64,000 nt of DNA, taken from QWHO01 sp021404945. GTDB lineage: Bacteria > Vulcanimicrobiota > Xenobia > Xenobiales > QWHO01. Of the stretch, positions 36,082-44,697 are shown piece after piece (the stretch's first letter is position 1; each line of letters opens with the position of its first letter). A program made the position numbers and the translations under genes. The notes beneath the pieces were generated by a model that did no database searches, had not been told where the DNA came from, and saw nothing but the letters and a program-made list of their open reading frames with translations. The DNA lies in assembly GCA_963169765.1 (NCBI GenBank), contig CAUJEN010000024.1:1-64000 (forward strand), written 5' to 3'.

Positions 36082-36900
36082 CTAGGAGTTGCGCTTGAGG
36101 TGGTAATTGAAGTGGTTGCCCGGATTGAGACGGCCCTTCACCCAGTAACCGTCCGGGGTCAGGGCGATGGAGGCCTTGATGTCGCCCGGGGCCCCTCCCC
36201 CGGAGAACGCAACCCCGTCCGAGCTCAGCTCGATGGTGTAGTCGCAGTTCTTCTCGCGCACGAACCCGGTGGCTTTGATCTTGTTGGGCTCGCTCTTGAC
36301 ACTCAGGTTGCCGCTCGACTCCATGAAGAACCCGCTGAGCTCGGCCCCCTCGGGGGTAGCAACGATAACGAGCTCGGTGCGCTCGCCCTGCTTACCGCCC
36401 TGAAAACGGAAGCGCCCGGCCTCGAAGGTGCCACTCAAACGGGAAGTGAAGCGCCCCGACTCGCCCTCGAAGGACATTCCGTTGTCGGTCAGCTGGATGC
36501 GCGAGTTGGTGCGGAACCGGCCGGTGTCACCCTGGATCGGAATGGGGTTCTGGTTGAAGTCAATGGTGTAGTTGACCTGCTGCAGCCCGATGTTCCCCTG
36601 CACGTGGGCCACCCCCGCCTCGCGCCGAAAGCGCAGGTTGACGTTGAACTTGCCGGTCTTGCCCTGCAGGTGGAAGCCAGGGCCGTCCTGGTGAAGGGGG
36701 ATGCAGCCGATTCCCTCCCAGCTGATCAAGAAGGGCTTGCCATCGAGCATGAGAGGGAAGATGAGCTGATTGGCGCGCTCGGCCATCCAGGGACAGATGT
36801 ACCAGTCGACCAGGCCCATCGGGGTGAGCCAGCCCGGGTCCAGAGACAGTTGGGCTGGGGGCGGCAGCGTCTGGATCTCCTGGGCCTGAAATTCGCTCAT
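36082..36900 (-). CDS. beta-rich protein of unknown function
   Basis: 272 aa from ATG 36900 with GGAG six bases upstream. No signal peptide. The body is made of repeated short strands (GKTGKFNVNLRFRR, GDTGRFRTNSRIQL, GESGRFTSRLSGTF), suggesting a beta-solenoid or beta-clam fold with a repeat centred on G-x-x-G-R/K-F. No family recognised. Confidence 0.6.
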   Translation of the reverse strand: MSEFQAQEIQTLPPPAQLSLDPGWLTPMGLVDWYICPWMAERANQLIFPLMLDGKPFLISWEGIGCIPLHQDGPGFHLQGKTGKFNVNLRFRREAGVAHVQGNIGLQQVNYTIDFNQNPIPIQGDTGRFRTNSRIQLTDNGMSFEGESGRFTSRLSGTFEAGRFRFQGGKQGERTELVIVATPEGAELSGFFMESSGNLSVKSEPNKIKATGFVREKNCDYTIELSSDGVAFSGGGAPGDIKASIALTPDGYWVKGRLNPGNHFNYHLKRNS

Positions 36901-37002
36901 CGCTCGCTCCATCTCGGCAAGATATCTTGACCTTCGCCCAGCGAACCGGGAACCCCTACACCCGAGGTTACCCGCCAGCAAGCGGGCTCATCAGGTGGGC
37001 CC

Positions 37003-37164
37003 TCAGTTCAGGCGAATCAAACGCGAGGGCATGCTGTCAGGCAGCTCGAGCCCGGGCTCGAACTCACGGCTCAAGCTCTCCAGCAGCGGGCGCATCGTGC
37101 CCTCTCGCATCGCCTGGTAAATGCCGCCCACGACTTCTTCGATCGATTGGTTGCTGACAGTCAT
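37003..37164 (-). CDS. small helical protein (53 aa)
   Basis: Starts at ATG 37164 behind AGGGAGAGAACGTG, encodes MTVSNQSIEEVVGGIYQAMR and continues with a helix-rich stretch ending in MPSRLIRLN. Good ribosome site, sensible composition and no overlap with other genes support coding. Divergent from the 37296 gene. No family recognised. Confidence 0.6.
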   Translation of the reverse strand: MTVSNQSIEEVVGGIYQAMREGTMRPLLESLSREFEPGLELPDSMPSRLIRLN

Positions 37165-37295
37165 CACGTTCTCTCCCTGGATAAAAAGCCACCGGAGAAT
37201 ACTCCTTGCAGCCTCAACACTCCTTCAGGCAAATTTCAGGCCACTCGGGTAAGCTGCAGCCAGAAAGAACCCCGCCCGGGGGAGGAGGACCCATC

Positions 37296-37787
37296 ATGGT
37301 ACTTACGCAAACCAACGCCAGTCAGGCCGCCCGTCCAGCCAGCGCGGTCTCGCCCCAGGCCTTCAATCAGCCCACCTCGGCCGCCGGTCCTCCGCAGGAG
37401 ACGGTGCAGCTTTCCGGGGGCGGAATGAGCGTCTCCACCAAGAACGCCATCGTTTCGGCCGTGGCCGGCCTGGGCATCTCGGCCCTGGCCCTGAGCGGCG
37501 TGATGCCGGGCGGCCACATCGGCACCTGGCTCGGCGGCATGGCCGTCTTCGCCCTGACCAAGGGCATCTACCACGGCATCGAGGAGATGCGCGCCAACAA
37601 GGCCAACGGCAGCCCTTACTCGGACGGCTCCTGCTTCAAGCTGGGCTTCTCCGAGTATGGCAAGCGCAATATCCTCAACGGCCTGCTTCACTCCACCATC
37701 AACACCGCTTGCGCCGGCTTCGGGCCGGGTGGAGTTCTGGCGGGAGCGGCCATCAGCGGCACGCTCACCAAGCTCACCGGCTACTGA
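37296..37787 (+). CDS. hypothetical membrane-associated protein
   Basis: 163 aa from ATG 37296 behind GGAGGAGG. A disordered, Gln/Ala/Pro-rich first 45 residues precede a hydrophobic Gly/Ala-rich segment (about 50-95), then KGIYHGIEEMRANKANG and a second Gly-rich hydrophobic part. Two or three helical hairpins are likely. No family recognised. Own terminator follows. Confidence 0.6.
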   Translation: MVLTQTNASQAARPASAVSPQAFNQPTSAAGPPQETVQLSGGGMSVSTKNAIVSAVAGLGISALALSGVMPGGHIGTWLGGMAVFALTKGIYHGIEEMRANKANGSPYSDGSCFKLGFSEYGKRNILNGLLHSTINTACAGFGPGGVLAGAAISGTLTKLTGY

Positions 37788-37804
37788 CTGCCAACCCCTT
37801 CCAG

Positions 37805-37828
37805 GGCAGCCCCTCCGGGCTGCCTTTT
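37805..37828 (+). terminator. Rho-independent terminator
   Basis: Eight-bp stem GGCAGCCC/GGGCTGCC (37805-37812, 37817-37824), four-base loop, then TTTT. Ends the 37296 transcript. Confidence 0.85.
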
Positions 37829-37875
37829 GGCATGTACGCAGGATCTCCCAGGGCCTGCGAGAACGACCGCAAGCT

Positions 37876-40335
37876 TTGTCCAGCCTAGCGCGCTTTCTGG
37901 CCTGCCTGCTGATTTTGACCGTCATTGCCCGGGCCGAGTTGCTCGACCCGGGCAGCGACAAGCGCCTGCTGATCACCTCCGATGACCGACTCGTCGAGCT
38001 CGACCCCTCCAGCGGCGCGCATCGCCAGCTGCTGCACCTGCCCGGGCTCAAGGACGGCAGCCTGAAGCAGCTCTCCAAGGAGCGCTGGCTTGTGGTCGGA
38101 GAGGGGGGCCTCACCGCCCTCTCGCCCGCGGGGCAGGTGCTGTGGCGCTCCGAGCCTCAGGGCACGCTCGTGTGGGGTCCGGAGGCGGTGGGCGAGGCGG
38201 GCCTGGCCATGGTGGTCCAGGCACCGGATAAGAGCTGCCAGCTCACCGTCCTCGACCAGGCCACCGGCAAGGCGAGCCTGCAGGCCGGACTGCCGGGCAA
38301 GCCGGGCCAGGTCTTTCCCAGCGACGGGAACTGGCTGCTGGTCATCGTCCCTCCCGAGCCGGCCCCCTTCAATCCCGGTTACCGCCGCCAGGAGCCTCCT
38401 CCCATCCCCGAGCCGGGGCCGGAGCAACTGGTCCTGGTGGACGGGAAAACGGGCCAGGTGATCTGGTCGCTGGTGCCGGAGGGCAAGCTGGAGGGCGGCC
38501 CCTGGCTGCTGGGCGATCGGGTGCTGGAGGTGGAGCAGGGCGGCGCTCAGAGCCCTTACTTCCTGGTCAGCATCGAGCCTGTGCCGCACATTCTCAAGGG
38601 CCTCAAGCGGGCCTGGAACTACCCCCTGCAAGAGTTGCCCAACTACCAGTGGGACCTGCCCCTGCAGGGCCGCCTGATTGCCCCGCCCCTCGAGGCGGGG
38701 GATCGCCTGGTGGCAGTGGAGCGCTCGACGGGCGATCGCATTCTCATGCTCGAGCAAGAGCAGGGCAACCTGGCCTGGGATCTGGCGCTCGAGGGGGAAG
38801 TGCTGCCCGACGCCGAGGGCACGCCGCTGCTCTTGCTGCGAGACAACGACCTGGTGGTGTTCCAGAAACAGAGCGCGCTCACCCGGGTGCGCTGGCTCAA
38901 CCGGCAAACCGGCACGGTCGAGAACGAGCTGGAGCTGACCGGGGAGCCGCTGTACGCCTTCCAGCAAGGGGATCGGCTTTTCGTCTTCCTGAAGAGCTCG
39001 GCTCCCGAGCCCCGACTGGATTCGGCCGGCCAGCCGGTCATCAACCCCAAGACCCGTCAGCCGGAGCAGACCGTGGTGGAGAGCTTCCGCCTGGTGGAGC
39101 TGGGTGAGACCGAGCAGACAGTCATGGACGCGCCCCGCTCCAGCCTGCTGGGCACACCCGTGCTCGAGGAGGGGCGACTCACCTTCGCCAGCCGCCTGAC
39201 CCCCGCCCAGGCCGCCGGCCAGAGCCGGGCCATCGACGTCAAGTATCCCCAAGAGCCGATCCTCTTGCACGCGGTCGATCTGCAGCAGGGAAAAGAGCTG
39301 TGGAGCTATCGCCCCGCTCGGCCCGACGATCGGATCGCCGAGGAGTGGGGTTTCCTGGACCCGCAGAGGATCTGGTTCTCCACCCCTGACCGACGCGTCG
39401 TGCTGCTCGACGCCTCCACCGGCAAAGTGGTGGCCACCTCAGCGCAACTGCCCGAGATGGTAACCTCCCTGACCCGGGTGCAAGACCACCTGGTGGCCAC
39501 CCTCGGCTCGGACCGGTATCTCGGCCTGCGGTCCGATGCCACAACGGCCTGGCCCGAGCAGAGCTTCGTGCCCTTCTTCGACATGTCCAAGCTCAACAAC
39601 CTGATCGGCGTGGCCGTGCTGGTGGTCTTCCTGGCCTACTTCATCTATGCGGCCCGCAAGAAAGAGCTCTTCATCCGGCGCATCGCCGGCCTGAACGCCC
39701 TGGATGAGGCGGTTGGGCGGGCCACCGAGATGGGCAAGCCGGTGCTCTACGTCCACGGCCTGGCGGACGTGGACGACATCCAGATCCTGGCTTCGCTCTC
39801 GATTCTGGGCCACGTGGCCAAAAAGACGGCCGAGTACGATACCCCGATTCTGGTGCCCTGCAGCCGCTCGGTGGTGATGAGCACGGCCCAGGAGGTGGTC
39901 AAGGAGTCCTACACCGCCGCCGGCCGCCCGGACGCCTTCCAGCGCGACAACATCAACTACCTCACCGATGAGCAATTCGGCTACGTGGCCGGCGTGGACG
40001 GCATCATGATGCGCGAGAAGCCGGCCGCCAACTTCTATCTGGGCACCTTCTACGCCGAGTCGCTCATCCTGGCCGAGACCGGGCACTCCACCGGGGCCAT
40101 CCAGATCGCCGGCACGGCCATGCCCTCCCAGCTTCCTTTCTTCGTCTCGGCCTGCGATTACACGCTGATCGGGGAAGAGCTCTACGCCGCCTCAGCCTAT
40201 CTTTCGCGCGATCCGATGCAGGTGGGCAGCCTGCGCGGCCAGGACGTGGGCAAAGCCTTGCTGATGATCTGTATCTTCCTGGGCGCCCTGCTGGTGACGT
40301 TCGGTCACCCGGTCATCAAGGAGTGGTTCAAGTGA
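37876..40335 (+). CDS. beta-propeller protein with C-terminal DUF6754 domain
   Basis: About 819 aa. I chose TTG 37876, which begins exactly at a signal peptide (SSLARFLACLLILTVIARA); other in-frame starts upstream lie before the terminator of the previous gene. Residues about 30-560 are WD/PQQ-like propeller blades (LLITSDDRLVELDP, LVLVDGKTGQVIWSL). A membrane helix near 580 leads to a cytoplasmic domain matching DUF6754 (AVGRATEMGKPVLYVHGLAD, ESLILAETGHSTGAIQIAGT), and a last helix closes it. First gene of a seven-gene coupled operon. Confidence 0.75.
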   Translation: MSSLARFLACLLILTVIARAELLDPGSDKRLLITSDDRLVELDPSSGAHRQLLHLPGLKDGSLKQLSKERWLVVGEGGLTALSPAGQVLWRSEPQGTLVWGPEAVGEAGLAMVVQAPDKSCQLTVLDQATGKASLQAGLPGKPGQVFPSDGNWLLVIVPPEPAPFNPGYRRQEPPPIPEPGPEQLVLVDGKTGQVIWSLVPEGKLEGGPWLLGDRVLEVEQGGAQSPYFLVSIEPVPHILKGLKRAWNYPLQELPNYQWDLPLQGRLIAPPLEAGDRLVAVERSTGDRILMLEQEQGNLAWDLALEGEVLPDAEGTPLLLLRDNDLVVFQKQSALTRVRWLNRQTGTVENELELTGEPLYAFQQGDRLFVFLKSSAPEPRLDSAGQPVINPKTRQPEQTVVESFRLVELGETEQTVMDAPRSSLLGTPVLEEGRLTFASRLTPAQAAGQSRAIDVKYPQEPILLHAVDLQQGKELWSYRPARPDDRIAEEWGFLDPQRIWFSTPDRRVVLLDASTGKVVATSAQLPEMVTSLTRVQDHLVATLGSDRYLGLRSDATTAWPEQSFVPFFDMSKLNNLIGVAVLVVFLAYFIYAARKKELFIRRIAGLNALDEAVGRATEMGKPVLYVHGLADVDDIQILASLSILGHVAKKTAEYDTPILVPCSRSVVMSTAQEVVKESYTAAGRPDAFQRDNINYLTDEQFGYVAGVDGIMMREKPAANFYLGTFYAESLILAETGHSTGAIQIAGTAMPSQLPFFVSACDYTLIGEELYAASAYLSRDPMQVGSLRGQDVGKALLMICIFLGALLVTFGHPVIKEWFK

Positions 40336-41024
40336 AGCGTCAGATCCCGCTCTTCATCACCTTCCTGGCCGGATTGGCCATGATGGTCCAGTTCTACCTG
40401 CCGGCCTGGAACGACTGGGGCGACCGCTTCCTGACCTGGTTTGGCATCCTGGCCGCAGTGGCCTACGTGCTGGGGGCGGGCAGCCTGTTCGTGGTCAACG
40501 GCAAGGTGATCCAGCGCCGGGGGCGCGACTGGCAGTTCAAGGCGGTGCTGCTGGCCTCGCTCTCGACCACCCTGATCATCGGCCTGTTCTGGCGCTACAC
40601 CAGCGAGGCGGGAGTGATGGGCTGGCTCAACCCCTCGGTGCTGCCCACCGACGAGGGCACCTGGTTCGACTTCATGTTCCAGTATGTCTACACCCCGCTT
40701 TCGGCCACCATGTTCAGCCTGCTGGCCTTCTTCATCGCCTCGGCCTCGTTTCGCGCCTTCCGGGCTCGCTCCATCGAGTCCACGCTGCTGCTGGGCACGG
40801 CCTTCATCGTGATGATCTTCCGCGTGCCCCTGGGCGAGGTGATCTGGAACAACCTGCCTTTCTTTGGCCAGTACAACATCGGCAAGCTGATCGAGGACTT
40901 CATCATGAACGGCTTCAACGCGGCCGGCCAGCGGGCCGTGCTGCTCGGCTCGTCCATCGGGCTGATCTCGGTCTCGGTCAAGATCATGCTGGGCATCGAG
41001 CGCTCTTACCTGGGGGGCGACTGA
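40332..41024 (+). CDS. multi-spanning membrane protein of the DUF6754 operon
   Basis: 230 aa from GTG 40332, overlapping the previous stop (GTGA). About six membrane helices, with a polar loop WLNPSVLPTDEGTWFDFMFQ. No enzymatic motif. Function unknown; constant partner position suggests a complex with the DUF6754 protein. Confidence 0.7.
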   Translation: MKRQIPLFITFLAGLAMMVQFYLPAWNDWGDRFLTWFGILAAVAYVLGAGSLFVVNGKVIQRRGRDWQFKAVLLASLSTTLIIGLFWRYTSEAGVMGWLNPSVLPTDEGTWFDFMFQYVYTPLSATMFSLLAFFIASASFRAFRARSIESTLLLGTAFIVMIFRVPLGEVIWNNLPFFGQYNIGKLIEDFIMNGFNAAGQRAVLLGSSIGLISVSVKIMLGIERSYLGGD

Positions 41025-41845
41025 TGGAGTTGCTCGAACGCCTCTCCCGGCTCGACCGGCGCTATATCTTCGCAGTCATCGCCCTGGTGGTGGTGCTGCC
41101 CTTCTTCTTCCCGCTCAACCTGCCGGTGGATCCCACCGGGGCCACCCGCGGCATCTATGCTGCGGTCGAGAAGCTCCCCCCTGACAGCCTGGTGCTCATG
41201 GGGATCGACTACGGGCCCTCCACCTCGGTCGAGCTCGAGCCGATGGTGGTCGCCGCCCTGCGCCAGTGTTTTCCCAGGAATATCAAGGTAGTCCTCATGT
41301 CCATCAGCCCGGAAGGGGCGCTGCAGAGCCGGGGCGCTCTCAACGGCCCGGTGGCCGAGTTTCAACGCCAGACGGGCAGCGACTACGTCAACCTGGGCTA
41401 CATCGCCGGGGCTGACAAGGCGCTGCGGGCCGTGGGCAGCGGCTTTGCCACCCAGTTCAAGCGCGACATCGATGGACGGCCCATCAACCAGCTGCCCCTG
41501 ATGAAGCGGGTCAAAGACTACTCCAGCTTCGATCTGGTGCTGGACTTCTCCAGTGGCTATCCGGGGGGCCTGGAATACGTCAAGGTGGTGGCCGCCGGTT
41601 ACAAGCGTCCCCTGGGCCTGGGCGTGACCGCCGTGACCGTGCCCGAGTATTACCCCTACCTCAACTCCGGCCAGCTGGTGGGGATGCTGGGGGGCCTGCG
41701 AGGGGCGGCCGAGTATGAGACCCTGATCAAGACGCCCGGCACCGCCACCCCGGCCATGGACGCCCAGTCCATCGCCCACTTCACTATCGCCGGGTTCATC
41801 ATGTTCGCCAACGTGGTCTACTTTCTCGGGAAGCGCCGCCGATGA
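41024..41845 (+). CDS. membrane-anchored extracytoplasmic protein, paralogue 1 of the DUF6754 operon
   Basis: 273 aa. Membrane helix near each end (about 15-33 and 248-266) with an alpha/beta domain between. Clearly related to the 42494 protein: both have GLRGAAEYETL, DYVNLGYIAG or DYVILGYRAG and SVHF/SIAHF near the C-terminus. Overlaps neighbours at both ends by 1-4 nt. Confidence 0.7.
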   Translation: MELLERLSRLDRRYIFAVIALVVVLPFFFPLNLPVDPTGATRGIYAAVEKLPPDSLVLMGIDYGPSTSVELEPMVVAALRQCFPRNIKVVLMSISPEGALQSRGALNGPVAEFQRQTGSDYVNLGYIAGADKALRAVGSGFATQFKRDIDGRPINQLPLMKRVKDYSSFDLVLDFSSGYPGGLEYVKVVAAGYKRPLGLGVTAVTVPEYYPYLNSGQLVGMLGGLRGAAEYETLIKTPGTATPAMDAQSIAHFTIAGFIMFANVVYFLGKRRR

Positions 41846-42492
41846 CGGAAACTTACCAGACCCTCGGCCTGTTCATCGCCGCCTTCCTGACGCTGTGCAT
41901 CTTCAGCTTCCTCTACAAGGACAATCCCTTCTACAAGTTCGCCGAGCACGTCTTCATCGGGTGCTCGGCCGGCTACTGGATGGTGTTGGGCTACTGGACG
42001 ATGATCAAGCCCAACCTGATCGACCGCCTGCTGGTGGGCGAATGGGTCTTCCTGGTGCCGGCCGTGATGGGCGTCATGTTGCTCTTGCGGCTGGTCCCCT
42101 CGATCAGCTGGGTGAGCCGCTGGTCCATTTGCTTCATGGTCGGGATCACGGCCGGCTTTCAGATCGTCTACACCATGGAGGCCCAGGTGCTCGAGCAGGT
42201 GAGCGCCACCATCGTGCCGCTCTGGGTGGACGGCAACCTGTCCCAGACCCTGGCCAACTGGATCCTGGTGGTGGGCGTGCTGACCGGGCTGATCTACTTC
42301 TACTTCTCGGTGGAGCACAAGGGCCCGCTCTTCGGCTGGACCTCGCGCATCGGCATCTGGGTGCTGATGATCGCCTTCGGAGCCGCTTTCGGCTACACCG
42401 TGATGGCCCGCGTGTCGCTGCTCATCGGCCGGGTTCTCTTCTTCCGAGACGACTTCTTTCCCATGCTCGGCCGCCTTTTCGGCGGGGGCTGA
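41842..42492 (+). CDS. multi-spanning membrane protein of the DUF6754 operon
   Basis: 216 aa with about six membrane helices and few polar loops. It sits between the two paralogous anchored proteins and overlaps the first by 4 nt. No family name known to me. Confidence 0.65.
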   Translation: MTETYQTLGLFIAAFLTLCIFSFLYKDNPFYKFAEHVFIGCSAGYWMVLGYWTMIKPNLIDRLLVGEWVFLVPAVMGVMLLLRLVPSISWVSRWSICFMVGITAGFQIVYTMEAQVLEQVSATIVPLWVDGNLSQTLANWILVVGVLTGLIYFYFSVEHKGPLFGWTSRIGIWVLMIAFGAAFGYTVMARVSLLIGRVLFFRDDFFPMLGRLFGGG

Positions 42493-42493
42493 G

Positions 42494-43279
42494 ATGCGCC
42501 GAGCGATCTTCGTGATGGTGGCGGTGGCCGTGGTGGTGCCGATGTGGCTGGGCATCCCCCTGAGTTGCCCGTCCACCGAGCCGACCATGCGGGTCTACCG
42601 CTGGGTCGAGAGCCTGCCGCCCGGCAGCCTGATCTGGTTCGGCTATGACGGCTGGGCCTCCTCGGTGGCCGAGGTGGGCCCCTCGGCGGTGGTGGTGGCC
42701 CGCCATCTCCTCAGCCGCGGCTGCCGGCTGGTGGTCACTTCCACCATCCCCGATGGCTCGCTGCTGGCCCGCAGGTACGTGGGCCGGGTGGCCGAGGCCA
42801 TGGGGAAGAAGTACGGCGTCGACTATGTGATCCTGGGCTATCGGGCCGGCGACATGAAGGCCATCCGCCAGATGGGAGCGGGCCTGCACGGCGCTTACCG
42901 CACCGACGTGAACGGCACCCCGCTGGCCCAGTTGCCCATCCTGCGTGGCGTGGGGGACGCCAGAAGCTTCGCCGGCATCTTCACCGCCACCGACAACAAG
43001 ACGTTCGAGTGGTACGCTATCGTGGTGAAGAGCCAGTACGGCGTGCCGGTCTACGGAGCCTCCACCGCGGTGGGCGTTCCCGAGCTCTACTCCTACTACA
43101 ACGCCGGCCAGATCTCAGGGCTGCTGGCCGGCCTGCGAGGAGCGGCCGAGTACGAGACGCTGCGCAACGATCCGGGCAACGCCGAGGCCGGCATGCTGGC
43201 CCAATCTTCGGTGCACTTTCTGGTCTGCGGGTTGATCCTGGTCTCCAACGTTCTCTACTTCAGGGGCAAGAGGCGATGA
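42494..43279 (+). CDS. membrane-anchored extracytoplasmic protein, paralogue 2 of the DUF6754 operon
   Basis: 261 aa from ATG 42494. Same layout as paralogue 1: N-terminal anchor (about 5-22), soluble domain with KKYGVDYVILGYRAGD and GLLAGLRGAAEYETL, C-terminal membrane helix. The pair may form a heterodimer facing outward. Stop overlaps the next ATG. Confidence 0.7.
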   Translation: MRRAIFVMVAVAVVVPMWLGIPLSCPSTEPTMRVYRWVESLPPGSLIWFGYDGWASSVAEVGPSAVVVARHLLSRGCRLVVTSTIPDGSLLARRYVGRVAEAMGKKYGVDYVILGYRAGDMKAIRQMGAGLHGAYRTDVNGTPLAQLPILRGVGDARSFAGIFTATDNKTFEWYAIVVKSQYGVPVYGASTAVGVPELYSYYNAGQISGLLAGLRGAAEYETLRNDPGNAEAGMLAQSSVHFLVCGLILVSNVLYFRGKRR

Positions 43280-43671
43280 TGGAGCTTTGCTACCATCCCG
43301 CCGCCCGCCGCCCCGGCCTGGCGCTGCTGGTCTGCTTTGGTCTGGGCCTGCTGGGCTCGGCCGCCTGGCAGCTCCTGCCCGAGCCGCTGGTGACGTTGCC
43401 GCTGCTCGCCTTTCTGGCTTACAGCCTGATGCCATTCTTTGTGCCCACGCGCTACCGGCTGGGGCCAACCGGGCTTGAGGTGGGCGCTCGCCGCTACGCC
43501 TGGGAGCGCTTCCGAGCCTTTGTGGTGGACAAGAACGGGGTCTTCCTGACCCCCTACCGCCAGAGCGCGCCGACCGAGCGACTGCGGGGAGTCTTTCTGC
43601 CGCTGCACCGCGAGGACCGCCTGCAGGTGGTGGAGTGGCTGCGCGAGCGGGGACTGGAGGAGCGAGCGTGA
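43276..43671 (+). CDS. small membrane protein with PH-like domain
   Basis: 131 aa. Two membrane helices (about 12-30, 36-52) followed by YRLGPTGLEVGARRYAWERF, as in bacterial PH (DUF5673-like) proteins. Coupled to both neighbours by 4-nt overlaps. Confidence 0.65.
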   Translation: MMELCYHPAARRPGLALLVCFGLGLLGSAAWQLLPEPLVTLPLLAFLAYSLMPFFVPTRYRLGPTGLEVGARRYAWERFRAFVVDKNGVFLTPYRQSAPTERLRGVFLPLHREDRLQVVEWLRERGLEERA

Positions 43672-43928
43672 TCGACCGCCTGGCCGAGCTGGTGGTGCGC
43701 CGCGAGCTGGCACCGCTGGCCATCTTCTGCCTGGAGGCGGGCAAGCCGTTCAGCCGGGTGGGGAGCCAGGCCCTGATCTTCCTTCTCCCCCTGGCCCGCA
43801 CCGTGCTGCGAAGTGCCAGCGACTACGAGGAGCTGATCGAGCTGCTCGATGACCGCGAGCAGCTCGAGCGGCTGATCTGCCGCATCGAGGCACTGGAGGA
43901 CGAGCGCCTGACACGATCGGGAATGTAA
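43668..43928 (+). CDS. small helical protein closing the DUF6754 operon
   Basis: 86 aa from GTG 43668. A hydrophobic segment (about 28-48) is followed by a charged coiled-coil-like helix (EELIELLDDREQLERLICRI). The last 25 codons and the following ~28 nt are repeated at 44585-44680. Confidence 0.6.
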   Translation: MIDRLAELVVRRELAPLAIFCLEAGKPFSRVGSQALIFLLPLARTVLRSASDYEELIELLDDREQLERLICRIEALEDERLTRSGM

Positions 43929-43956
43929 CTCTCCGTTCACCCGGCAGGCCCGGGGC
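43861..43956 (+). repeat. direct repeat, copy 1 (96 nt)
   Basis: Covers the 3' end of the 86-aa gene and its downstream flank. It matches 44585-44680 base for base at a constant 724-nt offset with about nine differences, mostly at third codon positions. Confidence 0.85.
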
Positions 43957-44003
43957 AACCTTCCCGGAGTGGCCTCGCCGAAACGACGAGAGTCTAAATT
44001 AGT

Positions 44004-44303
44004 CTAGGCGGCCGGCGGGTTTTCTAGATCGTTCATCCTCTGGCCGAGGTCCCCTACCAACTCGGCCAGGTCGCGCACCCCCTCCCTCAGCTCTTGCATC
44101 CCGTCCCGAAACTCCGCGCCCTGGGTCCGGATGGCCGCCTCCTGCTCCATCAGCGCCAAGCGCACCTGGTCAAAGGCCTTCTCGATAATCTCCCGCTGGG
44201 TGCTCATCACCGTCTCGGTGTGACGCTGGGTGCGCTCCGCCCGGGTCTCCATCCTGGCCATCCTGGTTTCGAGTTGCTCGAGGCGCTTGCGAATGTCATC
44301 CAT
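44004..44303 (-). CDS. small coiled-coil protein
   Basis: 99 aa from ATG 44303 with AGGAG eight bases upstream. Almost entirely heptad-like helix (MDDIRKRLEQLETRMARMET and DLAELVGDLGQRMNDLEN). No family; could be a small scaffold. It lies between the two 96-nt direct repeats. Confidence 0.6.
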   Translation of the reverse strand: MDDIRKRLEQLETRMARMETRAERTQRHTETVMSTQREIIEKAFDQVRLALMEQEAAIRTQGAEFRDGMQELREGVRDLAELVGDLGQRMNDLENPPAA

Positions 44304-44428
44304 TCCGTTGCTCCTAATTCCGCTGCCGCCAGGCCTGGTCTTCCTCAACCGGATTCGTCTTGGTCTTGTTTTCGCTGGATTCAGCGTGACCGGCCGGATC
44401 TCCCGCCCCGTGGCTCAGGCGGCGGAGG

Positions 44429-44560
44429 CTAGAGGTCCAGCCGCAAGCCCCCCTGTGGTGTCGGAGGGAACCTCCGCCAGTGCTCCGTGAAGTATTCGAC
44501 GATTTGCTCGTTGCGGAAGCCCAGGCTCTTCAAGCTGGCGGCATTCCGGTCAAGGCCGCT
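44429..44560 (-). pseudogene. fragment of an unidentified protein gene
   Basis: The minus strand has an open stretch ending at TAG 44429-44431 and reading LKSLGFRNEQIVEYFTEHW then a Pro-rich tail ending in LRLDL. It looks like a real protein C-terminus, but no start codon is found before the frame breaks upstream. The rest of 44304-44584 shows no other gene. Confidence 0.35.
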
Positions 44561-44584
44561 GAGCGCTCGGTGTCGAGCTCCTCA

Positions 44585-44680
44585 AGCTCGAGCGGCTGAT
44601 CTGTCGCATTGAGGCGCTGGAGGACAAGCGGCTGACACGCTCGGGAATGTAACTCTCCGTTCACCCGGCGGGCCAGGGGC
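44585..44680 (+). pseudogene. direct repeat, copy 2: remnant of a paralogue of the 86-aa gene
   Basis: Encodes LKLERLICRIEALEDKRLTR and the stop (44650-44652) in the same frame as the intact copy, with mainly synonymous changes, and is followed by the same noncoding flank. It has lost its 5' part. Its flank leads into TATACT (44689-44694), a possible -10 for the DUF2252 gene. Confidence 0.65.
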
Positions 44681-44697
44681 GAACCTATACTCTCGGC

